DNA from: Gammaproteobacteria bacterium
Lineage (GTDB): Bacteria; Pseudomonadota; Gammaproteobacteria; Steroidobacterales; Steroidobacteraceae
Assembly: GCA_017577615.1 (NCBI GenBank)
Contig: PKRE01000010.1
Span: 58,104-122,103 of the forward strand
DNA: 64,000 bases
Direction of reading: 5' to 3'
In this document: one piece after another, positions 23,410 to 31,323 of the stretch
Numbering within the stretch: position 1 is the first letter of the stretch
Layout: each line of letters opens with the position of its first letter
The notes under the pieces: generated by a model
Seen by the model: only the letters and a program-made list of their open reading frames with translations
Database searches by the model: none
What the model was told of the DNA's origin: nothing
Program-made: the position numbers and the translations under genes

Positions 23410-25683
23410 ATGCGCTCGACTCGCCATCTGTGGCTCGGTCTCGGTGCGTTGTTGCTGGGATCGTTCGCCGTATTGCTGTGGATCGGCGGTGAAATCCACC
23501 GCGTCAAGCCGCCGATCCCATCTGCTGTCGTCACGACGGACGGGGAGCTTGTTTACTCGCGCGCACAGATCGAGAAGGGCCGGCAAGTCTGGCAATCGAT
23601 CGGCGGGCATCAGCTCGGCTCGATCTGGGGCCACGGCAGCTATGTCGCCCCGGATTGGACCGCTGATTGGCTACATCGCGAAGCACTTGCATGGCTCGAC
23701 ATCGATGCGCGACGCCACACCGGGCGTGCATACGACGCGCTCACCGAGCATGAGCAGGCAAGCTTCGTGGCACGCTTGGTCCCGCGGATTCGCGAGAACA
23801 CATACCGCGCAGAGACCGACACGATCACCATTACGCCCGATCGCGCCACAGCGATCGCTCAGGTCGCGGAGCACTACATGAAGCTGTTCGGTAACGATCC
23901 CGAGCTGCTCGAGCTACGCAAGGCGTATGCGATGAAGAACGACACCGTCACCGATCCTGAGCATCGGCATGCGTTGACCGCATTCATCTGGTGGACAGCC
24001 TGGGCCGCCGTGACACAACGGCCGGGGAAGAGCATTACCTACACGAACAACTGGCCCTACGACCCGCTCGTTGGTAACGCCCCGCCCGCACACCTCCTCA
24101 TCTGGACGGTGTTCAGCGTGCTGTTTCTCATCGCCGGCATCGCGTTGCTTGCCTGGCACTATGCGCGTCACAGGGACGAGGCGCGCCTCGCACCGCCGAC
24201 GAGCGATCCACTTGCGCTCGTCCGCGTGACGCCGTCGATGCGTGCCACGGCGAAGTACTTCTGGCTCGTGGTCGCGCTGTTGCTCGTGCAAATCCTGATG
24301 GGCGCGATCACGGCACACTATCAAGTGGAAGGCCAGGAGGCTTACGGCATTGCCCTTGCGGAGATACTGCCGTACTCGCTGAGCCGGACTTGGCACACGC
24401 AGCTTGCCGTGCTCTGGATCGCGACCGCTTGGCTCGGCACAGGCCTGTACATCGCGCCCGCCGTCTCGGGGCACGAGCCCAGATATCAGCGGCTCGGGGT
24501 GAATTTCTTGTTCGTGTGCTTGCTCGTCATTGTGCTCGGCGCATTCGCCGGCCAATGGCTCGCAGTGATGCAGAAGCTCGGGCTGGAGAAGAACTTCTGG
24601 TTCGGCCATCAAGGTTGGGAGTTCGTCGACCTCGGGCGCTTCTGGCAATGGTTCTTGTTCATCGGCCTGGGTCTGTGGCTGGTGCTCGTCGGCCGAGCGC
24701 TCATGCCTGCGATTCGCAAAGGCGGCGAGTCGCGCTCAATCGTCACGCTGCTGTTCCTCTCCACGGTGTGCATCGGTCTCTTCTACGGCGCAGGTCTCGC
24801 ATGGAGCGAGCACACGCATCTTTCGATGGTCGAATATTGGCGTTGGTGGGTCGTGCATCTCTGGGTCGAAGGCTTCTTCGAGGTCTTCGCCACCGCGGTG
24901 ATCGCCTTCTTGTTCACCCGACTCGGCCTGCTGCGCACGACGACCGCGACGATCGCGGTGCTGTTCGCCACCATCGTCTTCTTGGCCGGCGGTGTACTCG
25001 GCACGCTGCATCACCTGTATTTCAGCGGAACGCCGACAGCCGTGATCGCGCTGGGTGCGAGCTTCTCGGCGCTCGAGGTCGTGCCGCTCGCGCTCGTCGG
25101 GTTTGAGGCGTATCAAACGTTCAAGCTCGGGCAGGCCACGCCTTGGATGCAACGCTATCGTTGGCCGATCCTGTTCTTCACGGCGGTCGCGTTCTGGAAC
25201 CTGGTCGGCGCCGGGCTGTTCGGTTTTCTCATCAACCCGCCGCTGCCGCTCTACTACATGCAGGGTCTCAATCTCACGCCATTGCACGGCCATACCGCGC
25301 TGTTCGGTGTATACGGCTTGCTCGGCATCGGGCTCATGCTGTTCTGTCTGCGCGGATTGAAGCCGAACCAGCAGTGGAACGAGCGCGTGCTGTCGACCTC
25401 GTTCTGGGCCTTCAACATCGGCTTGGCGGGCATGGCGCTGATGACGCTGCTGCCGATGGGTGTGATACAGCTCAGTGCTGCAATCGAGCACGGTTACTGG
25501 TACGCACGATCCGCGGAGCTCATGCAGCAGCCCATCATCCAGCTGCTGGTGTGGCTGCGCGTTCCTGGCGACACGATCTTCAGTGTCGGCGCGCTGGCGC
25601 TCGCATGGTTCGTGTTCCGACTGTGGGTGCGCCCAAGTCGCAAACCGCTACCGATAACGGAGGGTGCAGAAGCGCAACCTTGA
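23410..25683 (+). CDS. norB: Quinol-dependent nitric oxide reductase
   Basis: 757-residue qNor reducing NO to N2O with electrons from quinol. The N-terminal extension of about 220 residues (WQSIGGHQLGSIWGHGSYVAPDW onward) replaces the separate NorC subunit. About a dozen membrane helices follow, including the EYWRWWVVHLWVEGFFEVF and LHHLYFSGTP heme/iron ligand regions. GGAGAGG precedes the ATG. No nitrite or nitrate reductase is in the window, so detoxification is as likely as denitrification. It is probably transcribed with nnrS and sirB2 under FNR control. Confidence 0.95.
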   Translation: MRSTRHLWLGLGALLLGSFAVLLWIGGEIHRVKPPIPSAVVTTDGELVYSRAQIEKGRQVWQSIGGHQLGSIWGHGSYVAPDWTADWLHREALAWLDIDARRHTGRAYDALTEHEQASFVARLVPRIRENTYRAETDTITITPDRATAIAQVAEHYMKLFGNDPELLELRKAYAMKNDTVTDPEHRHALTAFIWWTAWAAVTQRPGKSITYTNNWPYDPLVGNAPPAHLLIWTVFSVLFLIAGIALLAWHYARHRDEARLAPPTSDPLALVRVTPSMRATAKYFWLVVALLLVQILMGAITAHYQVEGQEAYGIALAEILPYSLSRTWHTQLAVLWIATAWLGTGLYIAPAVSGHEPRYQRLGVNFLFVCLLVIVLGAFAGQWLAVMQKLGLEKNFWFGHQGWEFVDLGRFWQWFLFIGLGLWLVLVGRALMPAIRKGGESRSIVTLLFLSTVCIGLFYGAGLAWSEHTHLSMVEYWRWWVVHLWVEGFFEVFATAVIAFLFTRLGLLRTTTATIAVLFATIVFLAGGVLGTLHHLYFSGTPTAVIALGASFSALEVVPLALVGFEAYQTFKLGQATPWMQRYRWPILFFTAVAFWNLVGAGLFGFLINPPLPLYYMQGLNLTPLHGHTALFGVYGLLGIGLMLFCLRGLKPNQQWNERVLSTSFWAFNIGLAGMALMTLLPMGVIQLSAAIEHGYWYARSAELMQQPIIQLLVWLRVPGDTIFSVGALALAWFVFRLWVRPSRKPLPITEGAEAQP

Positions 25684-25747
25684 TCGACTCGATGTGGTTG
25701 GGGACGTGAGGCGTCCGCACGCTCCCCACTGCCCAGGACTTAACGAC

Positions 25748-26980
25748 ATGCCGACCACGCTCACCGACCTACCGCCTGCCTCGCTGCGCATCCTCGCGGC
25801 CGCGCCGCACCGTCTGATGTTCTTCATCGGTGCGACGAACGTGCTGCTCGCGATGGCGTGGTGGGCCCTATGGCTGATCGATCTACGCTGGCAGCTGTTC
25901 GGCTTCGAGTCACCCGCCATCCCGGCGGGCTGGCTGCATGCGACGATCATGCAGTATCAAGTTCTGCCGTCGTTCATCTTCGGCTTCTTGCTCACGGTGT
26001 TCCCGCGTTGGACCAACCAACCTGCGCTCGAGAAATCGGCTTACGTGCCGGTCGGCATCGGACTGTTCGCCGGTCAGGCGCTCACACTATTGGGCATCAG
26101 TGCTGGCATGTCTCTCCTCAAAGCGGGCGCCGTGCTCACCATCATGGGATGGACGTTCGGCCTCGCGTTGCTCGTGCGGGTCATCGTGCAGGACGGCGGC
26201 AAGACCTGGCATGCAACCAGCTGCGCCTTCGCGCTCGCTTTCGGGCTGCTCGGCCTCGTGATGTATGCGCTGTTTCTGTTTCACTCGGATGCCCGCGTCA
26301 TGTTTGTCTCGATGAAGCTCGGCGGGCTCGCGCTGCTGCTACCGGTCTTCTTCACGGTTTGTCACCGCATGGTGCCGTTCTTCACGAGCTGTGTCGTGAA
26401 ACCGTACCGCATCGTGCGCCCGATGTGGGCGCTGGGACTGTTCTGGGCTTTGGCTATCACACATCTGTGGCTCGAGCTTCGTCACGCATACGCGTGGCTG
26501 TGGCTCATCGATGTGCCGATGATGTGCCTGGGCACTGCTTTGCTTTGGACCTGGTTGCCGCGCGGTCAGCGCACGCCGCCGTTGCTCGATGTGCTTTTCG
26601 TCGGCTTTGCTTGGTTCCCGATTGCGTTCGCGTTGTATACGGTGCAGAGCATTTGGCTTACCGTAACGGGCGAGTTCGTTTTAGGCCGCGGACCGGCCCA
26701 TGCGTTGTTCATCGGCTTCTTCGGCAGCCTGCTGGTCGCGATGGTGACGCGCGTCACGCAGGGTCATTCGGGTCGGCCGCTCGTGCTCGGGCGCGTCGCC
26801 GCGTTTGCTTTCATCGTCGTGCAGCTAGTAGCCATCACGCGCATCGTGGCGGAGATCGCATTCAATGCCTGGACCTGGCAAGCGATCGCGGCGCTCGGAT
26901 GGCTGCTTGCGTTTACGCCTTGGGTCGTGAGGTCTGGCTGGATTTACTTGACACCAAGGCGGGACGGAGTGCCTGGGTGA
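25748..26980 (+). CDS. nnrS: NnrS family heme/copper membrane protein
   Basis: 410-residue protein with about 12 membrane helices. It has the HRLMFFIGATN start and FPRWTN segment of NnrS and conserved His and Cys residues in the CHRMVPFFTSCVVKPYRI block. NnrS proteins protect against nitrosative stress and are commonly next to NO reductase. ATG 25748 is used; the frame is open further upstream, across the end of norB. It lies 64 bases after norB. Confidence 0.9.
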   Translation: MPTTLTDLPPASLRILAAAPHRLMFFIGATNVLLAMAWWALWLIDLRWQLFGFESPAIPAGWLHATIMQYQVLPSFIFGFLLTVFPRWTNQPALEKSAYVPVGIGLFAGQALTLLGISAGMSLLKAGAVLTIMGWTFGLALLVRVIVQDGGKTWHATSCAFALAFGLLGLVMYALFLFHSDARVMFVSMKLGGLALLLPVFFTVCHRMVPFFTSCVVKPYRIVRPMWALGLFWALAITHLWLELRHAYAWLWLIDVPMMCLGTALLWTWLPRGQRTPPLLDVLFVGFAWFPIAFALYTVQSIWLTVTGEFVLGRGPAHALFIGFFGSLLVAMVTRVTQGHSGRPLVLGRVAAFAFIVVQLVAITRIVAEIAFNAWTWQAIAALGWLLAFTPWVVRSGWIYLTPRRDGVPG

Positions 26981-27002
26981 GTGCGGCCAGCACCAATAAG
27001 CA

Positions 27003-27392
27003 ATGATCCAGTTCTATCCGCAAGTCAAACTCGTCCATGTCGTCGCCGTGCTGCTGAGCGGCGGGTTGTTCTTCTTGCGCGGGCTGGTACTGCACCTGGG
27101 CGGCCAATGGGCTATGGCTGCCCCGCTGCGTTACTTGAGCTACACGATCGACACCGTGCTGCTGACAGCTGCGCTGATGCTCGCGACGATGATTCGTCAG
27201 TATCCTTTCGTGCACGGGTGGCTGACCATGAAGGTCGTCCTGCTCGTCGCGTACATCGTGCTTGGAACATACGCTTTGAAGCGCGGTAGAACGCGACGGA
27301 CGCGTGTCATTTGTTGGCTCGCGGCTCTGGCGGTATACGCCTTCATCATTTCAGTCGCGAGAGCGCACCATCCCGCCGGTGTATTCGCCTGA
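27003..27392 (+). CDS. SirB2 family membrane protein
   Basis: 129 residues with four hydrophobic helices beginning YPQVKLVHVVAVLLSGGLFFLRG, ending in HHPAG. This fits the SirB2 family of small integral membrane proteins, named for effects on invasion genes in Salmonella but often next to NnrS and NO-related genes. Biochemical role unknown. Starts 22 bases after nnrS, so probably co-transcribed. Confidence 0.85.
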   Translation: MIQFYPQVKLVHVVAVLLSGGLFFLRGLVLHLGGQWAMAAPLRYLSYTIDTVLLTAALMLATMIRQYPFVHGWLTMKVVLLVAYIVLGTYALKRGRTRRTRVICWLAALAVYAFIISVARAHHPAGVFA

Positions 27393-27431
27393 CCAACGAC
27401 ACCTCAGCCCAGCCACCGTTGCTGCCGGATG

Positions 27432-27613
27432 AAAAAAGGGTCGCCGTCTCCGGCGACCCCAAGGGCCCACACGAGTCGATGTTCAGTGCTGAGGAGAACT
27501 CCACTCGATAGGGCAGAAACCACGTAGCCGGGCGCGCCGGCATCGTTGTGGGTGAACGGCGGTCAGAGCGGACGTTGACACGCCCGATGGTGAGAGGTGC
27601 GGACTGCAGTGCA
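27432..27613 (-). ncRNA. Candidate minus-strand small RNA, about 180 nt
   Basis: On the minus strand a perfect TATAAT (27620-27625) is followed by about 180 bases with no plausible gene, ending in a 9-bp GC hairpin and six Ts. Internal helices can be drawn, including one using GCCGG/CCGGC and one using CGAGT..GTTC/GAAC..ACTCG. A GGCCC/GGGCC pair could close the 5' and 3' ends. Both neighbours are on the plus strand, so the terminator needs its own transcript. The -35 is poor. The family is unknown; I saw no clear match to 6S, tmRNA, SRP or RNase P RNA. Confidence 0.5.
27438..27459 (-). terminator. Rho-independent terminator on the minus strand
   Basis: Stem GGGTCGCCG / CGGCGACCC with loop TCTC; read on the minus strand it is followed by six Ts. 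On the plus strand no T-run follows. It is therefore oriented against the flanking plus-strand genes. Confidence 0.7.
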
Positions 27614-27619
27614 GGGCCA

Positions 27620-27625
27620 ATTATA
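27620..27625 (-). promoter_or_regulatory. -10 element of the candidate small RNA
   Basis: A perfect TATAAT on the minus strand. The hexamer 17 bases upstream (GATCGT) is a weak -35. Confidence 0.4.
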
Positions 27626-27784
27626 GGCGGATCGCGAGCCAGACGATCGCTTGTCCAGCGCTAGACATGCTCGTCGCGAGCACGATACGCAAACAGCGCT
27701 CCGCTCACGTTCGACGATCGCACTGCTTTCGCCCGGACCGGGTGTTTCCTAAACTGCGGCGCCGCGCCAAAAAGATAATTCTCA

Positions 27785-29065
27785 ATGGACGCCACAGCAC
27801 CTGCTCGCGCCCGACGAGGGCAGTCACTTCTTGCAATCATTGGCCCGGGCCTGTTGCTCGCTGCGACAGGCGTCGGCAGCGGCGATCTTGCGACAGCCAG
27901 CATCGTCGGGAGCATGCTCGGTGTCAGCGTGCTATGGGCGGTGCTCGTCGGCGCCTTCCTCAAGTATGTCGTGACCGAAGGCCTCGCCCGCTGGCAGTTG
28001 GCAAGTGGTGAAACGCTGCTCGAAGGCTTGGTGCGCCGTTACGGACGCATCGTCGTCTGGTTGTTCCTGCCGTATCTGTTGCTTTGGTCGTTCTTTGTCG
28101 GCTCCGCGCAAATGAGCGCCAGCGGCGTCACCCTGCACGCGTTGCTGCCTGTGTTCGAGGACGCTCGCGATGGCAAGATCGTCTTCGGCATGTGCGCCAG
28201 CATCGCCGGGTTCGTGCTCGTGCGTCGCGGCGGTTATCGCGCGTTTCAGATCGCGATGCGCATCTGCATCGGTGCAATGTTTGCGATGACGGTCGTCACC
28301 GCCGTTCTGTTGTGGCCCGGTACCGTCGAGATAGCCAAAGGTTTGTTCGTGCCGTCGGTCGGTCAGCTCGATGGCCAAGCCATCGTCTGGACGGTCGCAT
28401 TGATCGGCGGCGTCGGCGGCACACTGACCGTGCTGTGCTACGGATATTGGTTGCGGGAAGAGAACCGCACGGGCACCGAGTCGTTGCGCGCGTGTCGGCT
28501 CGACCTTGCCTTGAGCTACGTGATGACGGCGGTCTTCGGCATCGCAATGGTCATCGTGGGCACGAGCATCCATGTCGATGGCGAAGGCACTCAATTGCTC
28601 GTGCGACTGTCGAATCGGCTCGGTGAGCAGCTCGGCGAATGGAGCCGCCTGCTCTTCCTCGTGGGCACCTTCGGGACGGTGTTCAGCAGTCTGCTCGGCG
28701 TATGGCAAGCGGTGCCGTACCTGTTCGCGGACTGCTGGCAGCTGCTCCGCAATGGTACGCGTCCGGTACCCTCAAGACACGGTCGCTTCGATACCGTCGA
28801 CACTCGCTCGAAGCCGTACCGCATCTACCTCGTGCTGCTCGCGACGGTTCCCATGATCGGCCTGTTCACGAGCTTTCGCGAGGTACAGAAGCTCTACACC
28901 GTCACCGGTGCGTTGTTCTTTCCCGTCCTCGTCGTCGCGCTCCTGGTCGCGAACGGCAAATGGATCGACCCTGCGCATAGGAACAAGCCTGCGACCGTGC
29001 TTGCGCTCGTAGGCGTGCTGGCGCTCTTCGGCTGGATGGCGCTTGCGGGCATTCAGGCGAGTTGA
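27785..29065 (+). CDS. Nramp-like divalent metal transporter, noncanonical
   Basis: 426-residue membrane protein of the Nramp superfamily with about 11 helices (start LLAIIGPGLLLAATGVGSGDLAT). The helix 1 metal-binding DPGN of canonical MntH/Nramp is replaced by GVGSGD, and no MPH motif is seen in helix 6. Substrate may therefore differ from Mn or Fe; related divergent clades include Mg transporters. No ribosome site precedes the ATG, and AAAAAGATAAT lies just upstream, so the message could have a very short leader. The gene stands alone. Confidence 0.82.
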   Translation: MDATAPARARRGQSLLAIIGPGLLLAATGVGSGDLATASIVGSMLGVSVLWAVLVGAFLKYVVTEGLARWQLASGETLLEGLVRRYGRIVVWLFLPYLLLWSFFVGSAQMSASGVTLHALLPVFEDARDGKIVFGMCASIAGFVLVRRGGYRAFQIAMRICIGAMFAMTVVTAVLLWPGTVEIAKGLFVPSVGQLDGQAIVWTVALIGGVGGTLTVLCYGYWLREENRTGTESLRACRLDLALSYVMTAVFGIAMVIVGTSIHVDGEGTQLLVRLSNRLGEQLGEWSRLLFLVGTFGTVFSSLLGVWQAVPYLFADCWQLLRNGTRPVPSRHGRFDTVDTRSKPYRIYLVLLATVPMIGLFTSFREVQKLYTVTGALFFPVLVVALLVANGKWIDPAHRNKPATVLALVGVLALFGWMALAGIQAS

Positions 29066-29211
29066 GTCTTCGGTACTCGCACGCGCGGCACACTCCGTCG
29101 GGAATCTCACGAGATGCATAGCGCAACGGACTATTCCCGCACGCGGCGGTGCGGATTGAACCTGCACGCACAAATGGTCAGGATCACCACACGTCCTTCG
29201 AGGTGGCCGCC

Positions 29212-29553
29212 ATGTCCACGCATCGTCCCATTGCCTACCTCCGCGCCGATTGCCCCTTCTCATTCAAGTTCTTGCTGTTCATCGCGGAAGCAAGACTGAT
29301 CGACCGATTCGAGATCGTTCGCTGCGATCCCAGCGACGCCTCGTTCGAGCGACTCAAGCAAGAGCTCGTGCAGGCGACGGGTAAGAACGCCACGTTTCCG
29401 ACGGTCCAAGTCGAACCGAACAAGTACATGTCCGATTCCGATGCGCTCATTGCGCACTACGCCAAGCTCAACAACATCGACCCGCAATCGCTGCCGGCGT
29501 TCTCTTTTTATATGAAGGGCATCTTTCCGCAGCTGGAGAAGTTACACGCTTGA
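29212..29553 (+). CDS. Small thioredoxin-fold protein, GST N-terminal-like
   Basis: 113 residues with a single thioredoxin-fold domain: AYLRADCPFSFKFLLFIAEA, then FPTVQVEPNKYMSDSDALIAHYA, the cis-Pro and SDAL features of glutathione S-transferase N-domains and glutaredoxins. The CPFS site has one cysteine, as in monothiol enzymes. No GST helical domain follows. ATG 29212 has GAGGTGG before it. Possibly a glutathione-dependent oxidoreductase. Confidence 0.7.
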   Translation: MSTHRPIAYLRADCPFSFKFLLFIAEARLIDRFEIVRCDPSDASFERLKQELVQATGKNATFPTVQVEPNKYMSDSDALIAHYAKLNNIDPQSLPAFSFYMKGIFPQLEKLHA

Positions 29554-29574
29554 GGGGGCTGGAGGTTGGAGGGA
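29554..29574. repeat. 7-bp-period array (GGAGGTT type)
   Basis: Three GGGGGCT / GGAGGTT-like heptads fill the space between two converging stop codons. Confidence 0.45.
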
Positions 29575-29576
29575 TT

Positions 29577-31034
29577 TTATCGATCACGCCGCTCCCAGAA
29601 GGTCGCATTGCGTATGCCCAGCTTCACCGGATCGAAGACGGGCTCATGACCCAATTTCTTCTGCCGCTCATAGTCCTGGAGCGCAAGCAGTGCGGGGCGA
29701 TGAACAATGAGGATAGCGATGATGTTGACCCACGCCATGAGTCCGACGCCGATATCGCCCATGCCCCATGCGAGCGTCGCGCTGCGAATCTCGCCGTAGA
29801 GCACCGAAGCCGCACCGAATGCCACTGACGCCATCACCGCGAGCTTCAGCAACATCAGCAGCCAGCTCGGTGCAGCATTACGCGCCAGGTACTGCACGTT
29901 CGTTTCAGCCATGTAGTAGTACGCGACGGCCGTCGTGAATGCAAAGAACGTGATCGCGAGCGCGACAAAGCTCGCACCGAAGCCCGGCATGATTGATTCG
30001 ATGGCCGCCTGTGTATATGCAGGGCCAGCGCCGATACCGAGCAGGTTCTCTACGATCGCATGACCGTCCGGGTGTGCGACGTTGTATTTGCCGGTTGCGA
30101 GGATCATGAACGCGGTGGCCGAGCACACCAGCAACGTATCGACATAAATCGCAAATGCCTGCACATAGCCCTGCTTTGCCGGGTGGGATACTTCGGCCGC
30201 TGCCGCAGCGTGCGGCCCCGTGCCCTGACCGGCTTCGTTCGAATACACGCCGCGCTTGACGCCCCACTCGACCGCCAGCCCCAGCACTGCGCCGAATGCA
30301 GCGTCCGCGCCGAACGCGCTCTTGAAGATCAATGCGAAGATCGCAGGCACTTGCTGGATGTTGACGAGCATGATGCCGAGCGCCACCAGGATGTAGGACA
30401 GCGCCATGAACGGCACGACGATCTCGGCGAACCGGGCAATGCGCTTCACACCGCCGATGATGATGCTCCCGAGCGCAATGACGACCAGCGTCGCGGTGAT
30501 GCGTGGATCGACGCCGAAGGCATTCTGCACGCTCTCGGCCAAGGCGTTCGCCTGAATGCTCGGCAGCAGCAAACCCGTGCTGAGGACGGTTGCGATCGCA
30601 AAGACCAGCGCATAAGGCTTCCACCCCATGGCCTTCTCGATGTAATAAGCCGGCCCGCCACGGTACTTGCCGTCCTTGTCCTTTTCCTTGTAGAGCTGCG
30701 CAAGCGTGCACTCCACGTACGACGTCGAGGCACCTAGAAGCGCGCTCATCCACATCCAGAACACCGCTCCTGGACCACCGAACGAGATGGCTGTCGCGAC
30801 ACCAGCAATGTTGCCGACGCCGATGCGGCCGGAGAGTGACATCGTCAACGCCTGAAACGACGAGACACCCGCGTCCGACTTCGGCCCCCTCCACATCAGG
30901 CGCACCATCTCACGGACATGGCGAAGCTGCATGAACCGCGTGCGAATCGAAAAATAAAGGCCGGCACCGAGACAGAGTGCGATCAGTGCCTTGCTCCAGA
31001 TGAGACCGTTCAGGAACGCGACAAGCTCTTCCAC
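29577..31034 (-). CDS. Sodium:alanine/glycine symporter, AGCS family
   Basis: 485-residue inner-membrane carrier for import of alanine or glycine with Na+. Family blocks include the FQALTMSLSGRIGVGNIAGVA and GGPGAVFWMWMSALLGASTSYVE segments near residues 60-110 and EWGVKRGVYSNEAGQGTGPHAAAAA near 270. Start is GTG with GAGGAG 6 bases upstream. No operon partner. Confidence 0.92.
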   Translation of the reverse strand: MEELVAFLNGLIWSKALIALCLGAGLYFSIRTRFMQLRHVREMVRLMWRGPKSDAGVSSFQALTMSLSGRIGVGNIAGVATAISFGGPGAVFWMWMSALLGASTSYVECTLAQLYKEKDKDGKYRGGPAYYIEKAMGWKPYALVFAIATVLSTGLLLPSIQANALAESVQNAFGVDPRITATLVVIALGSIIIGGVKRIARFAEIVVPFMALSYILVALGIMLVNIQQVPAIFALIFKSAFGADAAFGAVLGLAVEWGVKRGVYSNEAGQGTGPHAAAAAEVSHPAKQGYVQAFAIYVDTLLVCSATAFMILATGKYNVAHPDGHAIVENLLGIGAGPAYTQAAIESIMPGFGASFVALAITFFAFTTAVAYYYMAETNVQYLARNAAPSWLLMLLKLAVMASVAFGAASVLYGEIRSATLAWGMGDIGVGLMAWVNIIAILIVHRPALLALQDYERQKKLGHEPVFDPVKLGIRNATFWERRDR

Positions 31035-31323
31035 GTGGGCTCCTCAGCATATGCGCTCGCACGCGGCGTTCGCACGGCGCACAACGGCAGCAGGTCTGTC
31101 AAGGGATGCGCGCATCATCCGCGAGGCAGGATTCGACGCAGTAGTAAAGTTATTTGCTGTGTCGTTGATCGCTCGGCCGACCAGCGTAGTGTGCACATAC
31201 TTGCCATGCTGCGAAAGTGGGTATTCGAGGTGTTCCAACGGTGGACAGTGCCACAGGATTGCGGAACACTCGCGCCACGTTGACTTGCCATGCCAGCACG
31301 TAGCCACGCATAGGGAGGAGTGG

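Noticed and set aside
25858..27006. A 382-codon plus-strand frame overlapping nnrS
   Set aside because: It is in another frame of the same DNA and lacks hydrophobic helices or motifs; nnrS explains the region.
27346..27543. A 65-codon minus-strand frame inside the candidate small RNA
   Set aside because: It reads through the terminator hairpin, which would stop its transcript, and has no ribosome site.
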